NCBI GenBank assembly: GCA_963575745.1
Contig: CAUYUJ010000692.1
Location: forward strand, 530,001 to 594,000
Direction of reading: 5' to 3'
Source: Prorocentrum cordatum
Lineage: Eukaryota; Sar; Dinophyceae; Prorocentrales; Prorocentraceae
DNA length: 64,000 nt
Shown here: positions 11,216-21,200 of the stretch, piece after piece
Numbering within the stretch: position 1 is the first letter of the stretch
Layout of the letters: every line of letters begins with the position of its first letter
Made by a program: the position numbers and the translations under genes
Notes under the pieces: generated by a model
Seen by the model: the letters and a program-made list of their open reading frames with translations, nothing else
Told to the model about the DNA's origin: nothing
Databases searched by the model: none

Positions 11216-11960
11216 TTGCGGCCCTCTCTAGGCCCTCCTCCGATATCTCGTCCCCCCCCCGCCCTCCTCCACATCCTCCTCGTTTCCTTCGTGTGCAAGA
11301 GCCATGGCACGCGCGCCACTTGTTATCCCCCCAGAACCCCGAACTTCATTATCCCCCGGATTCATTGTCGGGGGTGCATGGTTAATGCGCAGGTGTCGCA
11401 CGGTAACCCGGACCTCTTAAGCAGGCCCAGGTCACCTCATCTTCCTCTCGATACCTCGCTTCCGCCTGGAAGCGCTGACGCTTCACAGTCAAATTTAGCT
11501 CGGTCACCAGGATGAGCGAGCCTAGGTAGAAAGTAAGGAACCCTTGTCATCCCTTGGTTGCGGGCTTCCTTGACATCGTTACCATCCGTGTGTTTGCGTT
11601 CATGGGCCCCCTCTGGCGTTCCACAGGCGCCCGCCACCTTGACTCGTGACACAGGGGTGATTTGGGCAGTAGCATGAGCTCCATGGGTGCCCTTTGGCGC
11701 CTTCTAGGCGCCTTGCATTCTTACCCGTGCCCCTACAGTCAAGACGCTGAAATATGGACCGCTTCGGGCTCCAGGGGGCTGGTTTCCGGGTCGCTTCCCC
11801 CACCAGATCTAGGTTGTGGCGCCGATTTGAAGCCGAGCTCGCCGTGGTCAGAACAAAATCCTTCGTTCCTTATTCAGCGTTCCTTCTGGGAAGATGGCTG
11901 TATGGCCCTTCTGGGCCATGGGTGAAATGCCACGGATGAAGAGCGCGGCCGCGCCGGCAG
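11216..11960. other. Intron sequence, no gene recognised
   Basis: Precedes PPR exon b. No domain or repeat stands out. Confidence 0.4.
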
Positions 11961-12018
11961 GCAGCGAGTGGTCGGCGGCGCTGGAGCTCCTCCGCGGAGC
12001 GCGCCAGCTGGGCCTGAG
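11961..12018 (+). CDS. PPR protein, exon b
   Basis: Encodes SEWSAALELLRGARQLGLR, the second half of a PPR unit (pattern W..AL.LL......G). The acceptor is CCGGCAG ending at 11960. The last exon base is 12018 (CTGAG), followed by a GC donor at 12019-12020 (phase 2). The exon begins with two bases that complete the glycine codon left open by exon a. Joined to exon c at 17724 it reads LGLR-LDIVT, and ITYNAVVS to VTMSSAMS is exactly 35 residues, the PPR period. It is too short to appear as an open frame of its own. Confidence 0.75.
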
Positions 12019-12066
12019 GCGATCTCGGCGCGCTGGGCCGGCGGGTGTGTGGGTTGGGGCGGGGGT

Positions 12067-12204
12067 CGGAGAGGGACAAATCGTTCCAGAGCGTTGCGGG
12101 ACGCCCACAGAGCGGTCCGGAGTGCTCTGAGAATGCCGCGGCGCCCGATACATCATCATCCAGAAGCGCCGGATCTCTCAGAGATCCTCGATCTGTCCTT
12201 GTCC
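12067..12204. mobile_element. Family C short inverted-repeat element, copy 2
   Basis: Begins CGGAGAGGGACAAATCG and ends CGATCTGTCCTTGTCCG, an inverted repeat with about 3 mismatches. The interior carries TTCCAGAGCG, GTGCTCTGAGAATGCCGCGG, GATACATC and CTCTCAGAGATCCTCGAT in family order. It lies 48 bases downstream of PPR exon b. Confidence 0.65.
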
Positions 12205-12985
12205 GATGTCGTACTTGTCCTGTCTCCGTCTCAAGTTCACCGAGCGCGTTCCGCTACTCGCAAAGTGCCTACTCGCAAACGTCCGAAACAAAAATACAGT
12301 TGCCTCGACGTAATGGGTAGCAAATCCCCCGCGGCGGATCCAGGCCAGTTGCGAGTAGCTACGTTGCGAGTAGTGGAACGCGCTTGTGGCTGGCAAGCCC
12401 CCCTCCTGGACGCCTCCCGCTAGGACGCCCCCGAGTGGGGGCGGCGAGCACCTGCCGGGGTCGGGGAGCTGCCGCCGCTGCTGCGGCTGCACCTGCCTCT
12501 CGGGGAGCCTGGGGCTCCCCGTGGTCGGGCACTGGCGAAGCGTCCCGGCTTGGCCAAAGGCCCACCGAAGAATGTTCTGGGAACCTTTTTTATGGTTTGC
12601 GCGGTACGTGATTTGAACATTTCTGGCTGAGACCGTCGTGGTTTAACACATCAGCTGTATGTTCTTCGAACCTTATGTGTGTTATCGAATGTTCTCTGGT
12701 TCGACGAACATGTCGCGGTAGGTCTACAGGAATGCCGGGACGGTCAGTCCCTGCTCAATAAACGGCATCGATGCCGCTGCCCTGTCCTCGATTTCGCTTT
12801 TTGGAGTCTCCCCGTGTCGCAATGGCTGGAGTCGCCTTGGCATTCTGGCCGCAACCCTCCCAGGAATGCACGAGTTCTCGGAGGTCTTCACGGGCGGTGC
12901 ACCTATCCATATCCGCGCCCTCGCGGTCGGAGCCCTCGGGCCACGATCCCGCGGCTGCGCGGTCGCGCGGGTACGTTCCGCGCGG
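12205..12985. other. Intron sequence, no gene recognised
   Basis: GC-rich, with a short pair ACTCGCAAAGTGCC / ACTCGCAAACGTCC at about 12255. No coding signal. Confidence 0.4.
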
Positions 12986-13161
12986 ACAAAACGCCCCGTA
13001 TCCGCGGGGCTATCGGCGATGAAGGGGCATCAGGGGTCGACGCATTCCCTCCTGGAGCCCTTCTCCCCCCCGAACAAAACTCCCCGTATCTGCGGGGCTA
13101 TAGGCGATGAAGGGGCATCAGGGGTCGACGCATCCCCCCCTGGAGCCCTTCCCCCCCCCAC
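12986..13161. repeat. 88-bp tandem duplication
   Basis: Two copies starting ACAAAAC at 12986 and 13074, each containing CCCCGTAT, GCGGGGCTAT and GATGAAGGGGCATCAGGGG. They differ at a few bases only. Confidence 0.85.
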
Positions 13162-14009
13162 GTTTCTCCTGACAAGCGAACACCTAATCCCTAATCGGTC
13201 AGGCGGCCCCAGCTAGGCCTGCAGGCCCGCGCGCGCGCGCGCAGCGCGGCGCCCCCCACAGCGCACCCCCTCCGCGCGCTCCCCCTCCGCGCGCAGTCGG
13301 GGGCGGCCACTCCGCACCACCGTTAGGTCGGGCATGTCCTCCTTCAGGTGGATCTTGGAAGAATAACAAACACACTCGACAAGTACTCAAACGTAAATGA
13401 TCTTGCATATCATTCGTGCAGAGGGGCACGCCAACTTAAAGCCACCAGCACGGCGGGCAAGCCAACCAAGCCCGGGGACCAGCCGTGGCCTCTTCGACCG
13501 CGCAGCGGCCGAGACCAGCACCCGCCACGCCGCAGCCCCCGCGGTTGGCGAACGGTCACTCGAGCCAGGGTGCCCCTCCGACAGGTGCGCCCCCCCCGCC
13601 ACCCAGGGCTGCGCGAGGGCCCCGGCGGCAAGCCAAGCGCCACAAAGGACCGAGGGCATGCTTTGGATCACGGGGCTCTGGTGCTCAAGCCTGTGTCTGT
13701 GGGCACAGGCGGGCCAATCCGAGCTCACCAGGATAGCTGAAGATGGCGTGCGAGAGATGGCGCCATGCCTGGGTCAGATTCGGGCGGCCCCTGAGACGTC
13801 CCCAGGATTCAGGGCCGTCCACTGCCTCCTCGCCACCGGCTGCGGCAGCGCCGTTCTCGTCTCGCCGCCTGTCGGCTTCAGGGATGCACATTCCTCGCCT
13901 CATACGGCAGCGTCTGGAACTTGTTGCTGGCTGGGGGTTCGAGGTGGCCTAGCATTGGTTCTGGCGAGCATGAAAGTGGGCAGGTTCGAGGTGCTGGGCT
14001 CGAGTTAAG
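13162..14009. other. No gene recognised
   Basis: Includes a GCGC-rich stretch at about 13227-13300. Several overlapping open frames but no recognisable protein. Confidence 0.4.
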
Positions 14010-14640
14010 ACACTCTGGCCGCCTCCAATCTGGAACTCCTTCTTCTTCTTCTTCGCGATGGCCTGCTACGTGGTATCGTTCAGCTGCTTCTGAGATGTCT
14101 CGAGTTTGGCCTTGCTCCCCCAGCTCGTCAAGGAGCGCTAGGAGCTCCACGGCCATGACGAAGAAGCCCCCCCGCGGGCGAGGTCTTGGTCAATGTGGCC
14201 TCCATGCTCCCCACGGCTTCCTGCGCTTCCTGATGACGCAGCTCCGCCGCCATCATCGCCTCAGTCGCTTCCTCGAGCTGGGGCCGCGCGCACCAAAATC
14301 GCCTTCGCCAGCTGACCGTTCTCGGCCGCCTCGTCCCTGGCCTCCTGCGCCCTTGCGCCGTCGACCGTGGCGTCCTGGCGCAGCACGTGCGAGGGCGTCG
14401 CAGGCGGCAGCGCCTTCCTGGCCTTCGTGCCGCTTGCTTGGCCTGCGCGGCCGGGCCTTCCGACCTGCAGGCGCGGCTGCGGGCCCGCTCCGGGCCGCCG
14501 GCCGCCTCGGAAGCCTCCCCCCGCCGGGCCGTGCTCGGCGCAGGCCTCGGCCGGTGCCGCCTCCGGGAGGTGGGCGGCGTGCGCTCGCCTCTCCGTGCGC
14601 GTCGCCCGCAGACCACGGAGGCCACCGGGACCCGAGGGTT
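14010..14640 (-). pseudogene. Coiled-coil fragment, probably retroelement ORF1 remnant
   Basis: Read on the minus strand, helical charged sequence continues through frame changes: GARAQEARDEAAENGQLAKA, then QLEEATEAMMAAELRHQEAQ, then LETSQKQLNDTT, a TAG stop and QAIAKKKKKEF. The composition (Ala/Glu/Gln/Lys heptads) suits the coiled-coil N-terminal part of a dinoflagellate non-LTR element and resembles the EFAKQANEVHLHAGQEMLKA stretch in the element at 18.5 kb. At least one frameshift and one stop make it a dead fragment. The family assignment is inference. Confidence 0.4.
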
Positions 14641-14697
14641 GGCTGCTTCTCGCCGCATGCCGCGCGTGTAAAACGACGCGAAGATCGGGACAACATC

Positions 14698-14828
14698 GGA
14701 TCGGGATAACTCGAGATCTCTGAGAATCGGCGGGTTTGGAGGATGTATTGGGCGCCGCGGCCGCTCCAGAGCGTTCCGGAACGCTCTGAGAGCGCTCCGG
14801 AACGCTCTGGAGCGATTTATCCCGATCC
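14698..14828. mobile_element. Family C short inverted-repeat element, copy 3 (best preserved)
   Basis: A 131-bp element with perfect 12-bp ends, GGATCGGGATAA and TTATCCCGATCC. Interior AGAGCGTTCCGGAACGCTCT and AGAGCGCTCCGGAACGCTCT are palindromic. It is inverted relative to copies 1 and 2. No clear target duplication and no coding capacity. Confidence 0.8.
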
Positions 14829-15063
14829 TAGCCCCGTTTTAGCATGGGCGGCGGGCCCGGGAGGGAAGGCACGCGGTCCTCGCGGTGTCAGAGGCCAGCG
14901 CGCCAGTCGCCACGGCACGATCGCGCCACACGGCATGCCTCCCGGGGCCAGGGTCGCCCAGCGACGGGACGACGCGCATCAGCGAACCCGTGCGATACCC
15001 GCCCCTTGATTGTCGGGGGCGTCCAAAAGTGGGGTGACGACTGTATGGGGGGGGGGGGTCGAG

Positions 15064-15264
15064 GTTCGGCGGCGAGCGAGGGGGGGAAGTGAGAAGGGGC
15101 GGGCCTTCTCAGAAGGCTCGGAAAGCTCCCGGGCCGTCTGAGACGTTTTCTAAGCCTTCCCCGAAGACACGGAACATTTTCCGAAGGCGCGAGGGCTTCT
15201 GAGAAGTCCCGCCGCCTTCTGAGAAGGCCTTCTCTCTCATTTCCCCCCTCGCTCGCCGCCGAAC
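15064..15264. mobile_element. Family B short inverted-repeat element, copy 3 (best preserved)
   Basis: A 201-bp element. Left end GTTCGGCGGCGAGCGAGGGG and right end CCCCTCGCTCGCCGCCGAAC are perfect inverted repeats over 20 bases, and the inverted similarity continues inward to AGTGAGAAGG. The interior repeats CCTTCTGAGAAGGC and contains CCTTCCCCGAAGACACGGA, as in copy 1. A G-run lies just outside the left end. Non-coding. Confidence 0.85.
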
Positions 15265-15511
15265 GCAGGAGCCCTGCTTCTTGTTGAGGCGGCAATTGTA
15301 AACAAACTTACCGCAGGCACCACACGTCGTGAACGCATTGATCCCTCGCTCTGACATGGGCACTCCCGACACGCTGCTGCCGAGAAGACTGCTCCTCCAG
15401 GAGCTTGAGGACCGAACTCGGGCGAGAACGGTCAGAAACCAGTGCTCACTGCGGCGGAATAGCAGTGTATCCGAGCTCTGCTACGGGTTGGCTACAGATC
15501 AGCATGTGCAG

Positions 15512-15731
15512 GAGGAGAACAAGGAGGAGGATGAGGAAGAAGAGGAGGACGATGGAGGAAGAAGATGATGATGAGGAAGAAGAGAATGATGAAGAAGAAG
15601 AGGATGATGCTCATGCTGATGATGCTACAGGTGATTAAGATGCTGATGATGATGACGATGATCATGATCATCATGATCATGATCATGATCATGATCATGA
15701 TCATGACCATGACCATGATCATGATGATGAC

Positions 15732-15763
<32 letters not shown>

Positions 15764-15800
15764 CGATGATGATGATGATGACGATGATGATGATGATGAC

Positions 15801-15849
<49 letters not shown>

Positions 15850-15895
15850 ATAATGAGGAGGAGGATGAGGAGGAGGAGGAGAAGGAGGATGCGGA
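15512..15895. repeat. (GAT)n / GAA-rich microsatellite
   Basis: GAGGAA and GATGAA units grade into near-pure GATGATGAC over about 15640-15850 and then GGAGGA. The minus strand reads as poly-His, the plus strand as poly-Met or poly-Asp. These are repeat translations. Confidence 0.95.
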
Positions 15896-17520
15896 GGATT
15901 TGGACGGACTTGGCGGCGGCGCATCAGAACGTGGGCGAATTTTCAAGTGAGTAGCAAGGGTGACCGCTGGGCTCTGTGAGCGGCTGTAGCCCTCGCGCTG
16001 GGTTGGCAAGCATGCGGATCGGGCTCCTCCCCAGTCGGACTCCAATGGACGTACAATCAACCCGCATAGTAAGGATGGGCAACCTTCCCAAGGGTATCCT
16101 TGCATCCTTGCCCCTCCGGCCCATCCTTAGCGACTTTATCTGGCCAGCTTCGTCCGAAAAACGTCAACTTGGCCCTCCAAGGCCCTTGCATCCTCACAGC
16201 GCATCCTGATGATACGGGTTGACTGTAATGGGTCGGCATGACTGCAGGATGACTCCAGGCAGGATGACTGCAGGATGACTCCTGCTGTCGTAGGTGGAGG
16301 AGGGAGGTGCGGCGCGCCCGGCCGTGGAATTGCGCGGGAGGTGGCGAGAAGGGGGTGGTGAAGGATGACGGTGGAACCTCAACCCTGTGTCGTCTCCGCA
16401 CGGCGTTGAGGGCAGTTCGCATGGATCAGGCTGGCATTTGCGCTTCGACGATGCTGCTTGAGGCACCGGCGAGCCACCTGTTCTTTGCGTCTGGGAACAG
16501 CCACTCCAGCAGAATCTGCCGCGGCCGTGCAAGCCCAACGTGTCATACCCATCGCCTCCACCTCCCTCTTGGCCTCGCTCTTTTCACTCTCGCCACCCTT
16601 CCTCTCCCACACTCCCCTTGCGCTCCCCTCTTCTTCCGGGTCCTCATTGACCCCCCAACCCTCCCCTGTTTGCCTCCTCTGCCTCCCCCGCCCCCGTCGA
16701 TTCATTTTCCCCTTCCAGGCTCGACGTCGTTCCCGTGCGCGTGGCGAGAAGCGCCTCTTCTCTCCGTCCGTCTCATCGGCATCTCCGCGCTGTGGTGCAG
16801 CGTCGCGACGCGCAGTGTGCGCGCGACGCCCCGGGCCAAATATCACGGAACCATTTCATACCACACAGGAATCAGTCGTTGTCGTCTCATAATCATTTTC
16901 TTATCCATTGTTTTGTTGATCGGCATGGGCCTTCGCATCCTCTCCCCCCCATGGAGTAGATCTTGGATGTGTTTAGCGTCTGTTTCAGCTGGAGTCTACC
17001 CCATAGGACGCACTGCTGCAAACAGTGGAATCAAGCAGAGGTCCAGAGCCAGACCCCCCCCCTCCACTTCCGCCCAATGTCGAAACGCCGAAGAAGGAAA
17101 CGGCTCTCCGTCCTCCCTCTCTGCACTCCCCTCCCCTCGCGTCGTGTCCTCATCCTTCTCTGCCTCGGTTCTTGGCACCCTCATTCTCTTTCGTTTTCTC
17201 TTTCCGTCAAGGGAGGAACAACCACGAGGACCCGATAATTAGCGTTTACTCAGCGGCCCTGGGCGTTTATTAAACAGCCCTGCCCTGTTCGATTCCTTCG
17301 TTGGGTGCGTTTACTAAACGGCTCTGCGTTTAGTAAACGGCTATGCATTTCGAGGGTGGATGTTCTGCCCTCTACTTTGGCCTCCTCTTCCCGCTCCCTC
17401 CGCCCTGTCTCTCCTGCCATGGCTACCTCTGCGCCCCCCCCTCGCGTCCCTGGTCCCAACCTTCGGATTTCGACCCTCTCTTCGGCTTGCCTCCTCCGCT
17501 GGCTCCTTTGGTCATCCTTC
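15896..17520. other. Intron sequence, no gene recognised
   Basis: Upstream of PPR exon c. GCAGGATGACT repeats at about 16240-16280 and pyrimidine-rich stretches at 16550-16700 and 17080-17180. At 17230-17340 GTTTA(C/T)TAAACG words repeat. No protein domain found. Confidence 0.4.
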
Positions 17521-17880
17521 GGCTTGCCTCCTCCTCCTCCTCCTCCTCCACCTCCTCCTCCGTCTCTGCCTCCTCCTCCTCTGGCCGCGCACGCGTGCAA
17601 GAGAAGAGGAGAAAAGGCAGAGAGGGAGGACTGGGCGGAAGGGAAGGCGAGGCGGAGGAGGGGGGGAGGAGGAGGGGGGAGGAGGAGCAGCTCCCGCCGC
17701 TCCATGCTCTTGGCCCCCCGCAGGCTCGACATCGTCACCATGAGCTCGGCGATGAGCGCCTGTGCCCGCGGCATCCCCCCGCCCCCACGCCAGCCTCGCC
17801 TCGTTGGGCGGGGCGCCTGGGGGAGAGAGATCCTCCCCTCCTCCTCCTCCTCCTCCTCCTCCTCCTCCTCCTCCTCTGTC
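17521..17880. repeat. CCT/GGA triplet tracts flanking PPR exon c
   Basis: CCT tract at 17524-17580, GGA/GGG-rich sequence at 17650-17690 and CTC tract at 17838-17877. The last tract ends directly at the relict spliced leader. Confidence 0.85.
17724..17770 (+). CDS. PPR protein, exon c
   Basis: Encodes LDIVTMSSAMSACARG, the first half of the next PPR unit. The acceptor CCCCGCAG ends at 17723. The first base completes the codon left by exon b. The exon stops after CGCG with a GC donor at 17771-17772, in the same phase (1) and at the same place in the repeat as exon a, so exon structure repeats with the protein repeat. The next exon should begin with a W..AL.LL helix; none was recognised downstream, and a retrotransposon starts 112 bases later. 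Confidence 0.7.
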
Positions 17881-17881
17881 A

Positions 17882-17903
17882 TCCGTAACCGTTTTGGCTC
17901 AAG
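17882..17903 (+). other. Relict dinoflagellate spliced leader
   Basis: The 22 bases start TCCGTAACC and end GTTTTGGCTCAAG. Against the canonical dinoflagellate leader (CCGTAGCC then ATTTTGGCTCAAG after one variable base) there are two transitions, at leader positions 7 (G to A) and 10 (A to G). Leaders are added to mRNA by trans-splicing, so a genomic copy next to coding sequence marks an mRNA that was copied back into DNA. It is followed at once by ATG and by the retrotransposon. Confidence 0.85.
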
Positions 17904-17927
17904 ATGACTTAGTCCGTCGGACACAGC

Positions 17928-18862
17928 GTGGATACCTCCAGTCCGAGGCCAGCTTCCGCTTCAGGCAACCCAGTCGAGCTGCGCGCTGCTGGGGCCAAAC
18001 GTTTCAGTGCTTGTCGGACCCCCGCCTCCACGAGTCACCAGAAGGTCTGCGAACCGGGGCGTGCATGTGGACAGTGGGAGTTCAACTTCAGGCTGGATCG
18101 GAACAGCTGCAAGTGCATCGAGTGCAGTGCGGAGCTGCAGCCGTACCAGAAGGGCTGTGCGGGCACTGCGAGCGGCGGCGAGCAGCAGACTGCCAAACCC
18201 CCGTGGCGCGAGGCCAAGGCCCGCAGCTGGGGCAGCGGCAACGGCAAGGGCAGCAACGACACCTACACAAAGACAGGTCATTTCAGAAAAGCGCTCGAGA
18301 TGATCACTTCCATCCACCCGAGCGGCGCCATCGAGCTGGCCAAGAAGAGCCTCGCTGCCAAGACGGTCTCCGAGACCAAGACGACTACCCCCACGCAGCA
18401 GGTACAGTCGCCCACGGCCCGCATCCTCGAGCTAAAGCCAGCGTCATTCCAAAAGCGCAGCGAACACCCTCGTCAAGGCGGAGGAGTTCGCGAAGCAGGC
18501 CAATGAGGTCCACCTCCACGCTGGCCAAGAGATGCTCAAGGCGAAGCAAGACCACGCCCTGACGGCCCAGACGCCCCCCACCGCGGTGGCGGGCGGACCT
18601 CGGGCAGGCGGACGACGCCGCCACCGGTGACGGCAAGAAGGTCATCTTTGCCTGCGATCTGTCCCTCCTCAACCAGGGCCTCGACAAGCTCGGCGATTAG
18701 GAGGGGAAGGAACCCGAGGCCCACCGCGACACCCTCGACGCCAAAGTCATGGAGCTGTGGGCCAAGATTGAGAAGATCAAGGACAAGCCGCCCAAGAGGG
18801 CGAGGATAGACTCTCCACCCCCGGCGGACCCATCCCAGAGTGCCGAGGACACGGTCATGCAG
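17928..18862 (+). pseudogene. Retrotransposon ORF1-like region
   Basis: The first frame (17928-18440) has CGQWEFNFRLDRNSCKCIEC, a four-cysteine zinc-finger-like unit, then a Gly/Lys-rich linker and a helical stretch ALEMITSIHPSGAIELAKKS. A second frame continues ANTLVKAEEFAKQANEVHLH (about 18450-18627), and a third gives KKVIFACDLSLLNQGLDKLG, a TAG stop at about 18698, then MELWAKIEKIKDKPPKRARI. Such zinc-finger plus coiled-coil leaders come before the endonuclease in many LINE elements and probably bind the element's RNA. At least two frameshifts and one stop. Confidence 0.55.
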
Positions 18863-19229
18863 CCCCGGAGAACCAGGAGGTCCCAGGCCTGCGCGACCCC
18901 GACCCCGACGTGTTCGCAGCCGCCCCCCAGGAGTCTATCGACGCTGCCCGTGGCCGCCCCCCCCCGTGACCCTCGAAGTCGGCGCAGGCAGCTTCCAACC
19001 CTGGCTCTGAGGCAGCCGCTGCTCCCGCTGTGCCTGCGGCCCGGCATGGCGGCAGCAGCGGCTCCTCTCCGGCAGCAGGCAAGCCGGCGCTCCGCGGGAG
19101 TCTTCCTACCAGGACAGACCCGCCCCCAACTGGCGCGCGCGCGGGCCCGGGCTGCAGAGGCCCTGCGACAGGGCGCAGCCAGCAACTGCAATGCTACGAG
19201 ACCGCGAACCAAGGATGCAACTGCGTTTT

Positions 19230-19935
19230 TCGCAAACAGTTTCATGAGGGCGCAGGCGGGCGGGCGCGACATCGTCGGCATGGCGGAGTCCCGCGCGAAC
19301 GATGAGGCAGTCGTCAAGGCGCGCGGACCCGTCACGAGACGGCTGGATGCTCGCAGCGACGGCCGCGCTGCCCACAGGCCGATCAGCGGCAGGAGCGACC
19401 GGAGGGGAGTGGATCTTCGCCGAGAAGGAGATCCAGACCACATCTTTCGAGGTCTGGAGAGAACCAGCCAGACGTGCATCAGGACAAGACCCATCCGCTG
19501 GATAGTTTGGCATCGCTTGGTATCTCTTGGAAGCGAGGGCGGTCATAAGCGAGGTAGGTTTGTTCGCCCCCCCCCCCCCCCCCCCTTAGTTTCGGCATCA
19601 GAGACGCCGGCCAGCAGACTCTCGTCAGGCTCGCAGCCTGTGCCAGCTGAGGGGCCCGCTGGCCACCCTGGGCGACTGGAACGTCGTTCCCGAGGAGTGG
19701 GGCAATATCCAATGGCTCACCGAGCTCAACGCGGGGAGGCCCGCGGCGGAGCATTGCACAGCTACGCGCAATAGAGGGGCAGGCGACGTCATCGATGGCG
19801 CCATTGTCACCGAGGGAACGGCGGCCAGCATGAGGTTGCAGGCGGTTGAGGAGGCGCCCTTGAAAGACCACGTGGGCCCAGAGCTTACGATAGCGGGCGG
19901 CAAGAAACACTGGTGGCGCAGCAAGCTCGACCTCG
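19230..19935 (+). pseudogene. Retrotransposon endonuclease domain
   Basis: Exonuclease-endonuclease-phosphatase fold, which nicks target DNA to prime reverse transcription. Seen in pieces: GWMLAATAALPTGRSAAGAT then GGEWIFAEKE (about 19338-19430), then after a frame change LATLGDWNVVPEEWGNIQWL at about 19660 with the catalytic GD(W/F)N, GDVIDGAIVTEG (middle D motif) and DHVGPEL (terminal D-H pair, about 19866). A run of about 22 C bases at 19567 lies between the parts and shifts frame. Confidence 0.65.
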
Positions 19936-21200
19936 CGCGCGCGCCCCCGCAGCTCCCCGACCCAAGAATCGGCGGCCGACGGCGGGCGGCAGAAGGCCTT
20001 GCAGAAGACCAGGGGCGAGATAATTCGAGGCAGCAGGGAGGTCCCCAGGAAGCCTTCGGCGAGATCCACGACGAGGTTGACGAGCCTGTGGACGCAGCGC
20101 CTGCGCCGACCGCCGCCTTCCACATCCCGGCCGAGCTGCGGTCAGAGGCGCGCGCAGCAGTGGAGGCGGGGGACCTGGCCGGGGGATAGACCCCCTGGCA
20201 GAGGCCGCCCTCCGCGCGCCCCGCCCGCCCGGGCGGCCGACGCAAGTTGCGGGGCCGCAGATGCGACCTGCCATCGGCGCGGCAGCCGGCGGGGGAGGCG
20301 GGCCCGTCGTTGCCCCAGCGGGCCCTGCCTGCAGGGGCCGCCCCCCCCGCGCGCGGCGCAAGCGGCGCGGGGGGCGCCGCCGCCAGAGGGAGGGGAACGG
20401 AGGACAGGGCCAGGAGCGCAACGACGGCCATTTCGCGAGGTGGGACGCGGCGCTGGAGCTGGCCACGCTGGAGCGCCGCGAGGTCCAGCAGGGCGCGAGG
20501 GTAGCCTACGCTGCAGGGGGCAGCGGCTGCGCTACCACGCGGGCGGGGTCCTCGGCCACGCCGGCGAGGGCACGCCCGCGCGATCAGCACCTCGATCGAC
20601 GGCAGGCGCATCGCGGTCGCCCTGCCAGAGAGGCGCGAGATACTACGACGCACGGGGAGGCGCAGAGCTGCAGCAGCAAGGCCGCTGAGATGATGCAGAT
20701 GGCCGACGGCAGTCCGACGACACCCAGCTCGACCTGATCTGCAACGAGGGCGAGGGGGGCGACTTCGGCCACTGGGCGGATGCCGCGCGGAGGCTCCGCG
20801 ACCTCTCAGACAGCGACGCGGCCCCCGGCATCTAGGTCGCGGAGCGCTACCAGTCGGGGGCCGTCGCCGCGGCGCTCGCCAAGCCCAGGAAGGCGTTCCA
20901 GAGCTGGGCCCTGAAGACGCGGAAGGACGCCCCGCGGCACCTCCACGACATGGTCAAGCAGCCCAGGTCAGAGACCGCATGGCAATGTCAACCTCCTCAA
21001 CGACATCCAGGAGGTAGGAGCACGGCCCAGAGATGCTGGCCACCAACGGCGCCATCGCCCCCAAGGACCAAGGACAAGGGCGGCAGCGACAGGGTGCTTG
21101 GCCAGCCCCCCTTCGCCATGAAGACATGGGGCAAGCTGAAGAGCGGGATCGCCAGCGTGTGGGGCGAGGCCATGGGCGACATCCGGGACGCGGCCACGCG
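19936..21200 (+). pseudogene. Retrotransposon linker between endonuclease and RT
   Basis: Ala/Arg/Glu-rich translation in several frames, with multiple stops. No motif is firmly identified. Kept because it lies between two recognised domains of one element. Confidence 0.4.

Noticed and set aside
15565-15954. Poly-Met/poly-His open frames
   Set aside because: They arise from the GAT microsatellite.
17283-17297. tRNA B-box-like GTTCGATTCC
   Set aside because: No matching T stem, acceptor stem or A box is found around it.
20449-20500. Possible fourth PPR exon (RWDAALELATLER)
   Set aside because: No acceptor gives the required phase, and it lies inside the retrotransposon between endonuclease and RT.
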